Source: Lachnospiraceae bacterium
GTDB lineage: Bacteria > Bacillota > Clostridia > Lachnospirales > Lachnospiraceae
DNA: 12,397 bases
Direction: 5' to 3'
NCBI GenBank assembly: GCA_009774395.1
Contig: VSNQ01000134.1
Coordinates: 1 to 12,397, forward strand
Shown here: positions 1 to 6,789 of the stretch, one piece after another
How the letters are laid out: each line of letters opens with the position of its first letter
How positions within the stretch are numbered: the first letter of the stretch is position 1
Position numbers and translations under genes: made by a program
The notes under the pieces: generated by a model
The model's database searches: none
What the model was told of the DNA's origin: nothing
What the model saw: only the letters and a program-made list of their open reading frames with translations

Positions 1-1
1 G

Positions 2-280
2 GGGATGATGAAGAACAGGCATCTGTCAAAGGCAGCAGCATCACAGAAGTTTTATGAATTTAGAACGAAGCTGAAAGTAAAGTGTGAAGAGAACGGAATC
101 GAGTTAAGGGTAGTAGACAGATGGTATCCATCTTCGAAACGATGCCACTGCTGTGGAGGAATCAAGAAGGATTTAAAGTTGTCTGACAGAATATACAGAT
201 GCACATGTGGATATTCTGCGGACAGGGATTTCAATGCAAGCCTGAACTTGAAGGATGCTGAAGCTTACGAAATTGCATAA
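2..280 (+). CDS. tnpB: TnpB-family RNA-guided nuclease of an IS200/IS605-type element, C-terminal part (5' end outside window)
   Basis: Open frame running in from the left edge and ending at TAA 278-280. The 92 visible residues are the C-terminus of a TnpB (OrfB) protein. Counting from the first visible Met (position 5), there is a zinc ribbon with CxxC at residues 47-50 and CxC at 66-68, and then the DRDFNASLN motif at residues 73-81, the RuvC-III segment of the family. The stretch MKNRHLSKA just inside the edge is the usual sequence after the RuvC-II glutamate, which lies outside. TnpB is an RNA-guided DNA endonuclease using an RNA from the 3' end of its own gene, and is the ancestor of Cas12. 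The internal ATGs at 5 and 8 are not the true start. No tnpA is visible. Whether the full gene is intact cannot be judged. Confidence 0.9.
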   Translation, partial: GMMKNRHLSKAAASQKFYEFRTKLKVKCEENGIELRVVDRWYPSSKRCHCCGGIKKDLKLSDRIYRCTCGYSADRDFNASLNLKDAEAYEIA

Positions 281-530
281 ACAGGTAAACATAAGTATAA
301 GTAGCAAAAATGAAATATAGGAAAGGAAAAGCTAAAAAGATGAAATCCATAAAAATGAAGTAAATGTGGATAAGTACTGGTGGCTAAGCCAGGAATTTAC
401 GGCTGTGGAGTGTACAATGTGTTTGGTGAACAAACCCATCAAACCTGTGAGTCGTTGTAATATAACAAAAGCATACACGATGAAACAGCAACTACAAATC
501 GTGAGATTGTAGCGAATCATCTAGCATATA
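281..530 (+). ncRNA. Candidate reRNA/omega-RNA and right end of the TnpB element
   Basis: About 250 bases after the tnpB stop hold no convincing gene but several compact hairpins in a row: TGGC-taa-GCCA at 381-391, GTTTG-gtgaa-CAAAC at 421-435, and CTACAAATC-gtga-GATTGTAG at 492-512 (one bulged A). In TnpB elements the guide scaffold RNA overlaps the end of tnpB and the element's right end, so a structured non-coding tail is expected exactly here. The precise RNA ends, the element boundary and the guide segment cannot be fixed without sister copies. The role is inferred from position and structure; the hairpins are seen directly. Confidence 0.45.
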
Positions 531-549
531 CACTTTTGTATATGTTTTT
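525..549 (+). repeat. 8-bp perfect inverted repeat with T-run, near the element end
   Basis: CATATACA (525-532) and TGTATATG (537-544) are perfect inverted repeats around a 4-base loop, followed by TTTTT (545-549). It could be the sub-terminal hairpin that IS200/IS605 transposases recognise at a right end, or a weak terminator protecting the sigma gene from read-through. It lies 18 bases before the best start codon of the sigma gene. Confidence 0.5.
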
Positions 550-562
550 AGTAGCAGCTCTA

Positions 563-1045
563 ATGAAACAGGCAATACAGGAACTGGTGGCACTGTATCA
601 GAATAATTTATTTGCTGTGGCATTTAATGTATGCAAAAATGCGCAGGACGCAGAGGATATTGTTCAGGATACGTTTCTCCAGTATTACACAATGCAGAAG
701 GAATTTGACAGTGAGCAGCATATTCGCGCATGGCTAATACGAGTGGCAATTAATAAGGCGAAAAATGCAAACCGCGCTTTTTGGAGATGCAATAAGCTTT
801 CCCTTGAAGACTATATGGAAACATTGACATTTGAAACACCACAATCCGAAAATTTATTTGAAACAGTTATGAAATTACCAGAGAAATATCGGATTGTAAT
901 TCATTTATTTTACTATGAGGATTATGCAGTGCGGGAAATCGCAGATATCCTTAAACTAAGTGAAAGCAATGTCAAAGTACGGTTGTCGCGCGGCAGATGT
1001 TTGCTCAAAAAAGCTTTAAAGGAGGAATGGGATGATGACAAATAA
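563..1045 (+). CDS. ECF-type sigma-70 family RNA polymerase sigma factor
   Basis: A 160-residue protein with the two-domain layout of extracytoplasmic-function sigma factors. Sigma region 2 spans roughly residues 5-75, with the DAEDIVQDTFLQYY helix and the AWLIRVAINKAKN segment involved in -10 recognition and melting. Region 4 covers roughly residues 105-155, with LPEKYRIVIHLFYYEDY followed by the helix-turn-helix VREIADILKLSESNVKVRLSRGR. It would direct RNA polymerase to a small regulon and probably to its own operon. I chose ATG 563 because earlier in-frame starts (TTG 536, ATG 542) fall within an inverted repeat; the family's conserved N-terminus fits 563. No good ribosome binding site precedes any of these starts, which is unusual here and fits disruption of the native upstream region by the TnpB element. 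The stop overlaps the next gene by 14 bases, indicating translational coupling. Confidence 0.88.
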   Translation: MKQAIQELVALYQNNLFAVAFNVCKNAQDAEDIVQDTFLQYYTMQKEFDSEQHIRAWLIRVAINKAKNANRAFWRCNKLSLEDYMETLTFETPQSENLFETVMKLPEKYRIVIHLFYYEDYAVREIADILKLSESNVKVRLSRGRCLLKKALKEEWDDDK

Positions 1046-1664
1046 GGAACGTTATAAACAAGCATTTTCAGCACTTCAGTCCTCCCAAAAATTATCTTTG
1101 GAGGTTGAAGAAATGGCAGAATTTCAGAAGAAACGGAAAAAAAATATTGTAGCAGCGGCAGCCGTTGCATGTGCAGTTATTATATGTGGTTCAGGAACAG
1201 CGTATGCCGCAGATCTTGGAGGGATTCAGGAGAAGGTTTCGGTTTGGCTTTATGGTACAAAGACAGAGGTGGAAGTAGAGGAAAACGGAAACGGTGGTTA
1301 TACGATGCGGTTTGAGCGCGATGGCAATGAAGAAGAAGTATTGGGCTTTGGTGGTGTTGCCATTCATGACGACGGTAGCCAAACATGGCTGGACACAGAC
1401 GATTTAATTACTACAATCAATGAGTCCGCTAATGTTGAGGAGGATGAGAATGGACGGGTTTGGATATATTATTATGATCAAAAATCTGATATTACAGACT
1501 TATTCGACGCAGACGGGATATGCAGAGTTGCAATTATGTACAACGGAAAAACGGCATTTGTTGAAGTAAAGCAGGAAGAAGATGGTTCTTATCCGTTTTC
1601 ACAGACAGATGACTTATCAAAAGAGGAAATTGAAAAGTATATTTATATTTCAGCGCAGGAGTAG
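1032..1664 (+). CDS. Single-pass membrane protein, probable anti-sigma factor for the preceding ECF sigma
   Basis: A 210-residue protein with a short charged cytoplasmic N-terminus (residues 1-38, ending in KKRKK), one hydrophobic segment (39-60), and an acidic extracytoplasmic domain of about 150 residues rich in Asp, Glu and Tyr. This topology and its position directly after an ECF sigma gene are typical of anti-sigma factors, which hold the sigma at the membrane until a signal arrives. No zinc-binding anti-sigma motif (HxxxCxxC) is present, so it is not a ZAS-type protein. The start follows AAAGGAGG (1018-1025) at 6 bases (ATG 1032); ATG 1035 is equally possible. The function is inferred from context. 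The segment AYAAD at the end of the hydrophobic stretch could also be a signal-peptidase site, which would make it exported rather than anchored. Confidence 0.7.
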   Translation: MMTNKERYKQAFSALQSSQKLSLEVEEMAEFQKKRKKNIVAAAAVACAVIICGSGTAYAADLGGIQEKVSVWLYGTKTEVEVEENGNGGYTMRFERDGNEEEVLGFGGVAIHDDGSQTWLDTDDLITTINESANVEEDENGRVWIYYYDQKSDITDLFDADGICRVAIMYNGKTAFVEVKQEEDGSYPFSQTDDLSKEEIEKYIYISAQE

Positions 1665-1716
1665 GTTTATAAGATACACAGATGTAATTATTTCTGCGTG
1701 ATAGTTTGAAAAGTAA

Positions 1717-1748
1717 TGATTATAGTTTGGCTTGCTAAACTGTAATCA
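1717..1748 (+). terminator. Strong hairpin after the sigma/anti-sigma operon (possible terminator)
   Basis: TGATTATAGTTTGG (1717-1730) pairs with CTAAACTGTAATCA (1735-1748) around the 4-base loop CTTG. This gives a 14-bp stem with two G-U wobbles. It lies 53 bases after the anti-sigma stop. There is no T-run after it, so it may act as an mRNA 3'-end stabiliser rather than a classic intrinsic terminator. Confidence 0.4.
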
Positions 1749-1773
1749 GCAGTGCTGTTAAGAATATAGGTAA

Positions 1774-1871
1774 GGGGCTGTCGCATTAAGGGAAATAGAT
1801 ATAAGATATTAAAATACTGCATTGCGTTTTGCATGATATCTTGTATAATCAAAACCTATTGTGACAGCCCC
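1774..1871. mobile_element. 98-bp palindromic MITE-like element
   Basis: The ends are 12-bp terminal inverted repeats, GGGGCTGTCGCA (1774-1785) and TGTGACAGCCCC (1860-1871), with one mismatch. The interior continues as an imperfect palindrome: GATATAAGATAT at 1798-1809 faces ATATCTTGTATAATC at 1836-1850. The whole unit could fold into one long hairpin. Size, full-length palindromy and lack of coding capacity are typical of non-autonomous miniature elements mobilised by a transposase encoded elsewhere. No clear target-site duplication was found. Its right end supplies the stop codon of the neighbouring TnpW-like gene. Confidence 0.6.
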
Positions 1872-2098
1872 CTGTTGGTATTTGTCAGGGATGTATTTCT
1901 TTTTTTCATCACTTTTTCTTGATTTTCTCTGTTTCCATGCTCTAAGTGATAGAGAATGGCACGCATTAGCTTGTCCTCTACGCTTTGGGTACTTGTATCA
2001 GAGAAATGTATTTCGACTAAGTAGGTCGTCTTATCAATCTTCTTTTGCAGACAAGACGTTAATTGCGCTGTGGTGTTGGTCTGAATGTTGTCGCTTAT
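1856..2098 (-). pseudogene. TnpW-like transposon-encoded small protein, start codon lost (ATA) and 3' end altered by a MITE
   Basis: An 80-codon open frame with no internal stop. The core LQKKIDKTTYLVEIHFSDTS followed by VEDKLMRAI resembles the TnpW family, small proteins of unknown role carried by Tn4451-like mobilizable and conjugative clostridial elements. AGGAG (minus strand, about 2108-2104) sits at the right distance from ATA at 2098-2096 and from no ATG, so the original start was probably ATG and has mutated. The only internal ATGs lie past the conserved core. The last codons and TAG stop (1858-1856) come from the terminal repeat of the MITE at 1774-1871, so the native C-terminus is gone. 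It may be a relic of an eroded mobile element. Family assignment is from memory of the pattern and is moderately sure. Confidence 0.55.
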
Positions 2099-2116
2099 GT
2101 TTCTCCTTTTGGGCGC

Positions 2117-2157
2117 AAAAAAAGACGCATGGTTTACAATTTATTGTTCCATGTGCC
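2117..2157 (-). terminator. Rho-independent terminator between the nuclease gene and the TnpW-like gene
   Basis: On the minus strand GGCACATGG (2157-2149) pairs with CCATGCGTC (2132-2124), with one mismatch and one wobble, followed at once by seven T (2123-2117). This would end transcription of the Rpn-type nuclease gene before the TnpW-like gene. Confidence 0.7.
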
Positions 2158-2204
2158 TTTACGCTGTTATTTTGATATTAAATTGTTTCTCCAATTATCT
2201 CCAA

Positions 2205-3011
2205 TTATGCTAACTGCATTGATTGGCTTTCTAACTCTTTAACTATATCAAGAGATAATTCCGTAGCTTCTGCTATTTCCTCTAAAGTCATTTTACCTAA
2301 CTTTATTAAATGAACCGCCGTTCTTTTTGCTTTATTTTGTGCCGCCTCATTCCTTATATCTTCCATTATTTTACACATAGCCGCAACTCCTTTCTCGTCT
2401 TGCTTAAAATATCGTGCTTTTTTAGCAAGCGTTTCATAATTCATATCATCGGGATTAGTGCATGAAAAATCGTGCATCAGCTTTCCAATCTCATCGTTGC
2501 CCCTATATTTCCCATTAACATATATGATATGCGAACCATCGCCAAACAATACCTTGTTTTCCCCGATAGTAACATATCTTTCTACCGGATATATCGGCTG
2601 GTTTCCTTTCATTACATCATTTTCTGTAATGAAAATAACATAGCTGTCGGGAATATCCTCTGTATCATCACCAGCCTTTAATATGTGCGCATCCAACAAG
2701 CTACTGTTATGCCTTGCCCTCTTTGCGCCTGCTCCTGTGTCTTTCCTCTGAATTTCAACATCAAATTCCTTATCGTTGCTGTCAATCGCATGAACATCTA
2801 AAACAGCCGAACGTCCTTGCAAATTCTTCAATGGTTCTTGTGTCCTGACCGATTTAACTTTTATATCCTCCCGCCCTAAAACGATTCGTAGTATCAATTC
2901 CACACCTTCAAAATTATCTGCAAGACAGACGGACATAAAATCATCGTCCATATATCGGAGTGATTTCAGACGTTCTAAATCTTGTTGATGTGTCTGCTCT
3001 GTTGTATTCAA
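2205..3011 (-). CDS. Rpn family recombination-promoting nuclease / PD-(D/E)XK nuclease family putative transposase
   Basis: A 268-residue protein of the Rpn (PD-(D/E)XK) family, DNA endonucleases often mislabelled as transposases and usually present in several copies in clostridial genomes. Members have been linked to recombination and, in some cases, phage defence. The nuclease core is visible: VLDVHAID with Asp72 and FDVEIQRKD with Glu86 and Gln88, the D...ExQ form of the active site. The N-terminal LRYMDDDFMSVCLADN and the later YVIFITENDV strand are typical. The C-terminus (about residues 240-258, GKMTLEEIAEATELSLDIV) looks like a small helix-turn-helix. I chose TTG 3011 because AAGAAGGTGAT ends 4 bases before it, giving ideal spacing; the in-frame GTG at 3020 lies inside that ribosome binding site. 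The reading frame appears intact. Confidence 0.85.
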   Translation of the reverse strand: MNTTEQTHQQDLERLKSLRYMDDDFMSVCLADNFEGVELILRIVLGREDIKVKSVRTQEPLKNLQGRSAVLDVHAIDSNDKEFDVEIQRKDTGAGAKRARHNSSLLDAHILKAGDDTEDIPDSYVIFITENDVMKGNQPIYPVERYVTIGENKVLFGDGSHIIYVNGKYRGNDEIGKLMHDFSCTNPDDMNYETLAKKARYFKQDEKGVAAMCKIMEDIRNEAAQNKAKRTAVHLIKLGKMTLEEIAEATELSLDIVKELESQSMQLA

Positions 3012-3320
3012 AAATATCACCTTCTTCCACTGTTTTTATTATACATCAGACAATACCTTTTGAAAACGGAATTTCTCGTAAATTTTTTCTCAAGTTTTTA
3101 TACGGTTACTTTTCACACCCACGCCAAAGTAGTGGGAATTATGCGCCAAAATGCTAAAAGCGTTTGCTTTTTTACTTTAACGTTTTGTGTGCATCAATTA
3201 ATTGTAGCTTTATACGCTTTTGACGCTGTGCAACTATTTTGTTGTGATTGTGGTGCGATAATGGTTATTTGGATAATCTTAGGGTTGCCAAGTTCTTCAC
3301 AAACTGAAATCGCATACTGT
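3012..3320. other. Intergenic region, mostly featureless
   Basis: It carries the nuclease promoter near its left side and an AT-rich hairpin AAAAGC-gttt-GCTTTT (3156-3171) with T or A runs on both sides, a weak candidate bidirectional terminator after the kinase gene. CCCAC (3118-3122) and GTGGG nearby form a small inverted repeat. No gene with a usable start and ribosome binding site was found. Confidence 0.4.
3038..3066 (-). promoter_or_regulatory. Probable promoter of the Rpn-type nuclease gene
   Basis: On the minus strand a perfect TATAAT (3043-3038) with an upstream TG (extended -10) lies about 27 bases before the start codon. A weak -35, TTTTCA (3066-3061), is at 17-bp spacing. Confidence 0.55.
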
Positions 3321-3818
3321 TTAATTCAATAATTCACATATTTTTTCAGAACACTCTTTTGGAGATAATTCAAGTGTATTCAATATTAAATCATATCCCT
3401 TTTGAGGATAAAGGTACTCACATGAAGCTTTTGCCGAACCAATATATCTGTCTTTACGCTTTTTTTCTCTTTTTTCTAATTCATTGAACGGACATGTGAC
3501 TTGTACCATGATTAACGCATATTCTTTCAAGGCTTCCGTTAATTGTTTATAAATACGCTCACTCGTAATTACATGGTCAATAATAACTCCATGACCGATT
3601 TTTAAGATATTTAATACTTTTTGGCAAAGCAGATGAGATATTTCAAAAACATCATCCTCATAAACCGGCTTATTAATCGTCATATCTAAAAAATCATCAA
3701 TAGAAATTATAATATAATCTTGTTTTTTATTCTCTTTAATGTGATTTTGTAATGACTTTGCCAAGGTAGATTTCCCGCTACTGGATGCTCCGTTTAACAA
3801 AATAACTTTCAAAGACAT
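3321..3818 (-). CDS. P-loop kinase of the chloramphenicol phosphotransferase (CPT)-like family
   Basis: A 165-residue protein. Residues 10-18 form a Walker A motif (GASSSGKST). ISIDDFLD (39-45) places Asp41/Asp42 where CPT enzymes have the catalytic base. HGVIIDHVI (76-84) is the next strand, and the lid VTCPFNELEKREKKRKDR (107-124) supplies ATP-binding Arg/Lys residues. The length and the C-terminal YDLILNT segment match CPT-like kinases, small-molecule phosphotransferases of which one Streptomyces member inactivates chloramphenicol; most clostridial homologues have no known substrate. Drug resistance should not be assumed. The start is ATG 3818, eight bases after GGAGG; the in-frame GTG at 3827 overlaps the ribosome binding site. 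Transcription diverges from the histidine kinase gene. A zeta-toxin-like identity is less likely, since no antitoxin gene is adjacent. Confidence 0.75.
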   Translation of the reverse strand: MSLKVILLNGASSSGKSTLAKSLQNHIKENKKQDYIIISIDDFLDMTINKPVYEDDVFEISHLLCQKVLNILKIGHGVIIDHVITSERIYKQLTEALKEYALIMVQVTCPFNELEKREKKRKDRYIGSAKASCEYLYPQKGYDLILNTLELSPKECSEKICELLN

Positions 3819-3844
3819 AACATTCACCTCCGATTTGTTCCTTT

Positions 3845-3874
3845 ATTAGAGTACCACAATTAGAGTACCACAAT
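3845..3874 (-). promoter_or_regulatory. 14-bp tandem repeat overlapping the probable promoter of the CPT-like kinase
   Basis: ATTAGAGTACCACA occurs twice head to tail (3845-3858, 3859-3872), plus two bases of a third copy. On the minus strand the repeats contain TTGTGG (3873-3868) and TCTAAT (3850-3845) at exactly 17 bp, a plausible -35/-10 pair. Repeats across the core promoter look like an operator for a regulator binding direct repeats. AGTACC within a copy is also mirrored by GGTACT at about 3893-3898. Confidence 0.45.
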
Positions 3875-4043
3875 CACACTCACATTTCTAGGGGTACTTC
3901 GTGCAAATTGTTGAAAACAAAAAAATGAATTTGTAACATTAACATTTATATTATAAATAAATTTTATATCCATGTCTAATCTAAACAATCCATTATAATT
4001 TCTGGATTTTACGATAAAAAGTTCACAATTAAAAATTAAAATA

Positions 4044-4052
4044 TGCTATAAT
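4044..4052 (+). promoter_or_regulatory. Extended -10 promoter of the histidine kinase operon
   Basis: TGCTATAAT: a perfect TATAAT (4047-4052) with the TG of an extended -10, 45 bases before the kinase start. A TTCACA (4022-4027) is the best -35 but at a long 19-bp spacing, which an extended -10 tolerates. The surrounding DNA (3900-4046) is very AT-rich. Confidence 0.55.
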
Positions 4053-4097
4053 CAAAATAATCGAAATAGCTTGAAACTGTAAAACAGGAGGAAGAAG

Positions 4098-6773
4098 ATG
4101 ATTATATTTATTTTGGTAAATATTGCGCAGCTTATTGGGATTCTTGTCCCGTTTGTGGGTTGTGTTTCCCTGATTCGCAAGGCGCACAGCAGAACTTCCA
4201 TGTATCTGCTTTTGGCGAATCTTGGCTGTTTGATTATTAATGGCAGTTATATGCTGCTGCTTCAAACAAAGACCTACGAGGGCGCATTGATTGCACTGAA
4301 AATGGAATATTTTGGAAATATCGTGTTTTATCTAATGTTTGGAATGTTTCTATGGACATATATGAAGCTGAAACACTACAAATGGGCGGTGGCACTGATT
4401 TCGTTTTGGAGTATTTTTGATGTGCTGTTTCTGCTTGCAGTCTGGACAGGAGATCCGTTCCATTTGGCATTTCAAAACCTTGATTTTGAGTGGAATGCGA
4501 ATTGGGGGCTGGTAATGCTGCGTTCAGAGCCGGCAATTTTCTATATGCTGCATTATTGCATTATCGGGGTTATTGGATTGTGTGGCATGGTTTATATATT
4601 GGTGCGCATGTTTCTTGTGCCAATCCGATCAGAGCGGAAAAACCTTGCACGGCTGGCGGTGGCACAGTTTGTTTTATGTGCGTCGTTGTCTATTATGCTG
4701 CTTTTTAATCTGCCGTTTGATATTGTGCCGATCTGTGCTTCATTGTCTATCGTATCCATTATTATCAGCGTGCGCCGTGACGCGTTTTTCGGGATTACAG
4801 AGCTTGGGCATGGCTGGGTATTTGAGCAGATGGGCGATGCGTTTGTGATTGTTGATAAAATGTACGGCTATTTGGATTCCAATTCTTATGCCAATAAAAT
4901 TTTTCCGGAGTTAAATGAAAGACGTAAGAATGAGATTGTATCTGGCGAATTGCTGCGGATCTTTATGAATGAGGAGCAGATCATGCAGATTGATATAAAG
5001 CATTATCAGAAAAAAGTCATGGAAATCTGGGATAAGGGCGAGGTAGCCGGTTACAGTCTTTTGCTTGCCGATGTAACACAGCAATATGAATTAATGGAGC
5101 GTATTCAGGAGGAAAAGGAGCGTGCGGATGCTGCCAATCAGGCGAAATCGGCGTTTGTATCCAATGTTTCCCATGAAATCCGCACACCAATGAATGCCAT
5201 TGTGGGCATGACTCAGATTTTGCTGCGCAGGAATCTTCCACAGCAGGAGCGCGATTATTTATTAAATATCCAAAACTCTGGTAATGCGCTATTGGCGATT
5301 GTTAATGACCTTTTGGATATGTCGAAAATTGAATCAGGCAAAATGGAACTGGTGGACGAAGCATATGATTTTATGGCAATGTTAAGCGATTTAGGTATGA
5401 TTATTTTAAATCGGATTGGTACAAAACCTGTGGAACTATTGTTCGATATTGATCCAGATATTCCGGCGCAGCTGTATGGCGATGCGCTGCGTATTCGTCA
5501 AATTATCATTAATTTTATGAATAATGCCACGAAGTTTACAGAGGAAGGAACGGTTAGTCTTACTGTAAAAGTCAATCAGATGCTACAGGAGGATATTGAA
5601 TTATATATATCGGTAAAAGATACTGGTCAGGGGATTCGCGAGGAGGATATTGGCAAACTGTTTGGCACATTTCAACAGGTGGATGTCCAGAAGAACCATC
5701 ACAAAGAGGGGACGGGTTTAGGGCTATCTATTTCCAAGCAGTTGGTTGAACTTATGAATGGAACAATCGGCGTAGCGAGTGAATATGGTAAAGGCAGCGA
5801 TTTTTACTTTACCATTCATCAACGCATAGTAAAAAAGGAACGTGCAGTATCGCTTCCACAAGAGAAACAGACTGCGGTAATTTGCGGAAATATGAAAAAT
5901 CCGGCGGCAAATGCAATGCTGCAAAAACTTGCAGAAAGCTACCAGCTTGCGTATGTGGAAGATATTTTCGCAAAGAATCTGTCGGTTTTGGCAAAGAGGA
6001 ATCAGGCAGAGCAGGGGAGCGCGTCTATTTATTATTTTACAGACAGTTATGAAACACTTGGTATGCATGAAAAGGAAATTCTTGCAAAACAAAATGCATC
6101 CATCTGTGTACTGCGCAATCCAATGACAGAGGGAGAATTGCCGGAAAACCTGCCGACGGTAAATAAACCGCTATACAGCGATAATTTCTGCCGCTTTTTA
6201 ATAAATAGTGCGAGTGGTCAGCAGGTATTGGACAATCGGGGGACTGCACAGGCACAATTGAGAAATAACAACACAGTGCCACAGAATAATGCAGTAGAAT
6301 CTGTGGCGGATGTTGCAGCCGCAGCGTTAGCAGATACGGAATTTACTGACACAGCGTTTATCGCTACAGAATTTACAGCACCAGAAGCCCATATTTTAAT
6401 TGTAGATGACAATGAAATTAATCGCATGATTGCCGTGGAGATGCTTGAGCCGCTGCAAATGCAGATTGAAACAGCGGTAGACGGGCAGCAGGCGCTTGAG
6501 ATGATACAGGAAAAGCATTACGATTTAATTTTTATGGATCATTTCATGCCGAAAATGAACGGGATTGAAGCAGTCAGCGCGCTACGGGAAATGGAGGACA
6601 ATTACTATAAAGAAGTTCCCGTAATTGCGCTGACAGCCAATACGGCAAAAGAGCAGAAGGAAGAATATAAAAAGGCAGGGATGAACGGCTATTTATCCAA
6701 ACCAATGGACTTGGATCAGTTATATGAAATTATCCGCAAGTGGCTGCCGGATAAGATTTGCTATGAAAAGTAA
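4098..6773 (+). CDS. Hybrid sensor histidine kinase: 7TM sensor, PAS-like, HisKA, HATPase, degenerate receiver, receiver
   Basis: An 891-residue membrane phosphorelay protein. Residues 1-225 contain about seven hydrophobic segments, like the N-terminal 7TM sensor of histidine kinases. About 230-330 looks PAS-like (FVIVDKMYGYLDSN). A short coiled linker leads to HisKA with phospho-accepting His359 in FVSNVSHEIRTPMNA. The ATPase domain shows the N box at 472-477 (NFMNNA), DTGQGI at 508-513 and GTGLGL at 538-543. Residues about 590-705 resemble a receiver fold without its phospho-accepting Asp, followed by an Ala/Thr-rich linker with repeated TEFT/TAFI units (about 715-760). A true receiver follows, with Asp770/Asp771, phosphorylatable Asp814 (FMDHFMP) and Lys868. 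No DNA-binding output domain and no separate response regulator lie nearby, so the phosphate must pass to an unlinked partner. Start ATG 4098 follows AGGAGG by 6 bases. The stop is 16 bases before the next gene, so both are probably cotranscribed. Confidence 0.92.
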   Translation: MIIFILVNIAQLIGILVPFVGCVSLIRKAHSRTSMYLLLANLGCLIINGSYMLLLQTKTYEGALIALKMEYFGNIVFYLMFGMFLWTYMKLKHYKWAVALISFWSIFDVLFLLAVWTGDPFHLAFQNLDFEWNANWGLVMLRSEPAIFYMLHYCIIGVIGLCGMVYILVRMFLVPIRSERKNLARLAVAQFVLCASLSIMLLFNLPFDIVPICASLSIVSIIISVRRDAFFGITELGHGWVFEQMGDAFVIVDKMYGYLDSNSYANKIFPELNERRKNEIVSGELLRIFMNEEQIMQIDIKHYQKKVMEIWDKGEVAGYSLLLADVTQQYELMERIQEEKERADAANQAKSAFVSNVSHEIRTPMNAIVGMTQILLRRNLPQQERDYLLNIQNSGNALLAIVNDLLDMSKIESGKMELVDEAYDFMAMLSDLGMIILNRIGTKPVELLFDIDPDIPAQLYGDALRIRQIIINFMNNATKFTEEGTVSLTVKVNQMLQEDIELYISVKDTGQGIREEDIGKLFGTFQQVDVQKNHHKEGTGLGLSISKQLVELMNGTIGVASEYGKGSDFYFTIHQRIVKKERAVSLPQEKQTAVICGNMKNPAANAMLQKLAESYQLAYVEDIFAKNLSVLAKRNQAEQGSASIYYFTDSYETLGMHEKEILAKQNASICVLRNPMTEGELPENLPTVNKPLYSDNFCRFLINSASGQQVLDNRGTAQAQLRNNNTVPQNNAVESVADVAAAALADTEFTDTAFIATEFTAPEAHILIVDDNEINRMIAVEMLEPLQMQIETAVDGQQALEMIQEKHYDLIFMDHFMPKMNGIEAVSALREMEDNYYKEVPVIALTANTAKEQKEEYKKAGMNGYLSKPMDLDQLYEIIRKWLPDKICYEK

Positions 6774-6789
6774 CAAAGGAGGCTGAACA

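Noticed and set aside
1861..2175. 104-codon plus-strand open frame
   Set aside because: It is antisense to the TnpW-like gene, which has recognisable family sequence and a ribosome binding site; the plus-strand product shows low-complexity Cys/Phe-rich sequence.
2189..2208. 10-bp tandem repeat CTCCAATTAT at the nuclease gene's stop
   Set aside because: Two short AT-rich copies only, with no evident role beyond local slippage.
3195..3318. About 40-codon minus-strand open stretch after the CPT-like kinase stop (reading QYAISVCEELGNPK...)
   Set aside because: It looks slightly protein-like but has no start codon or ribosome binding site. It could be a gene remnant, but there is nothing to identify.
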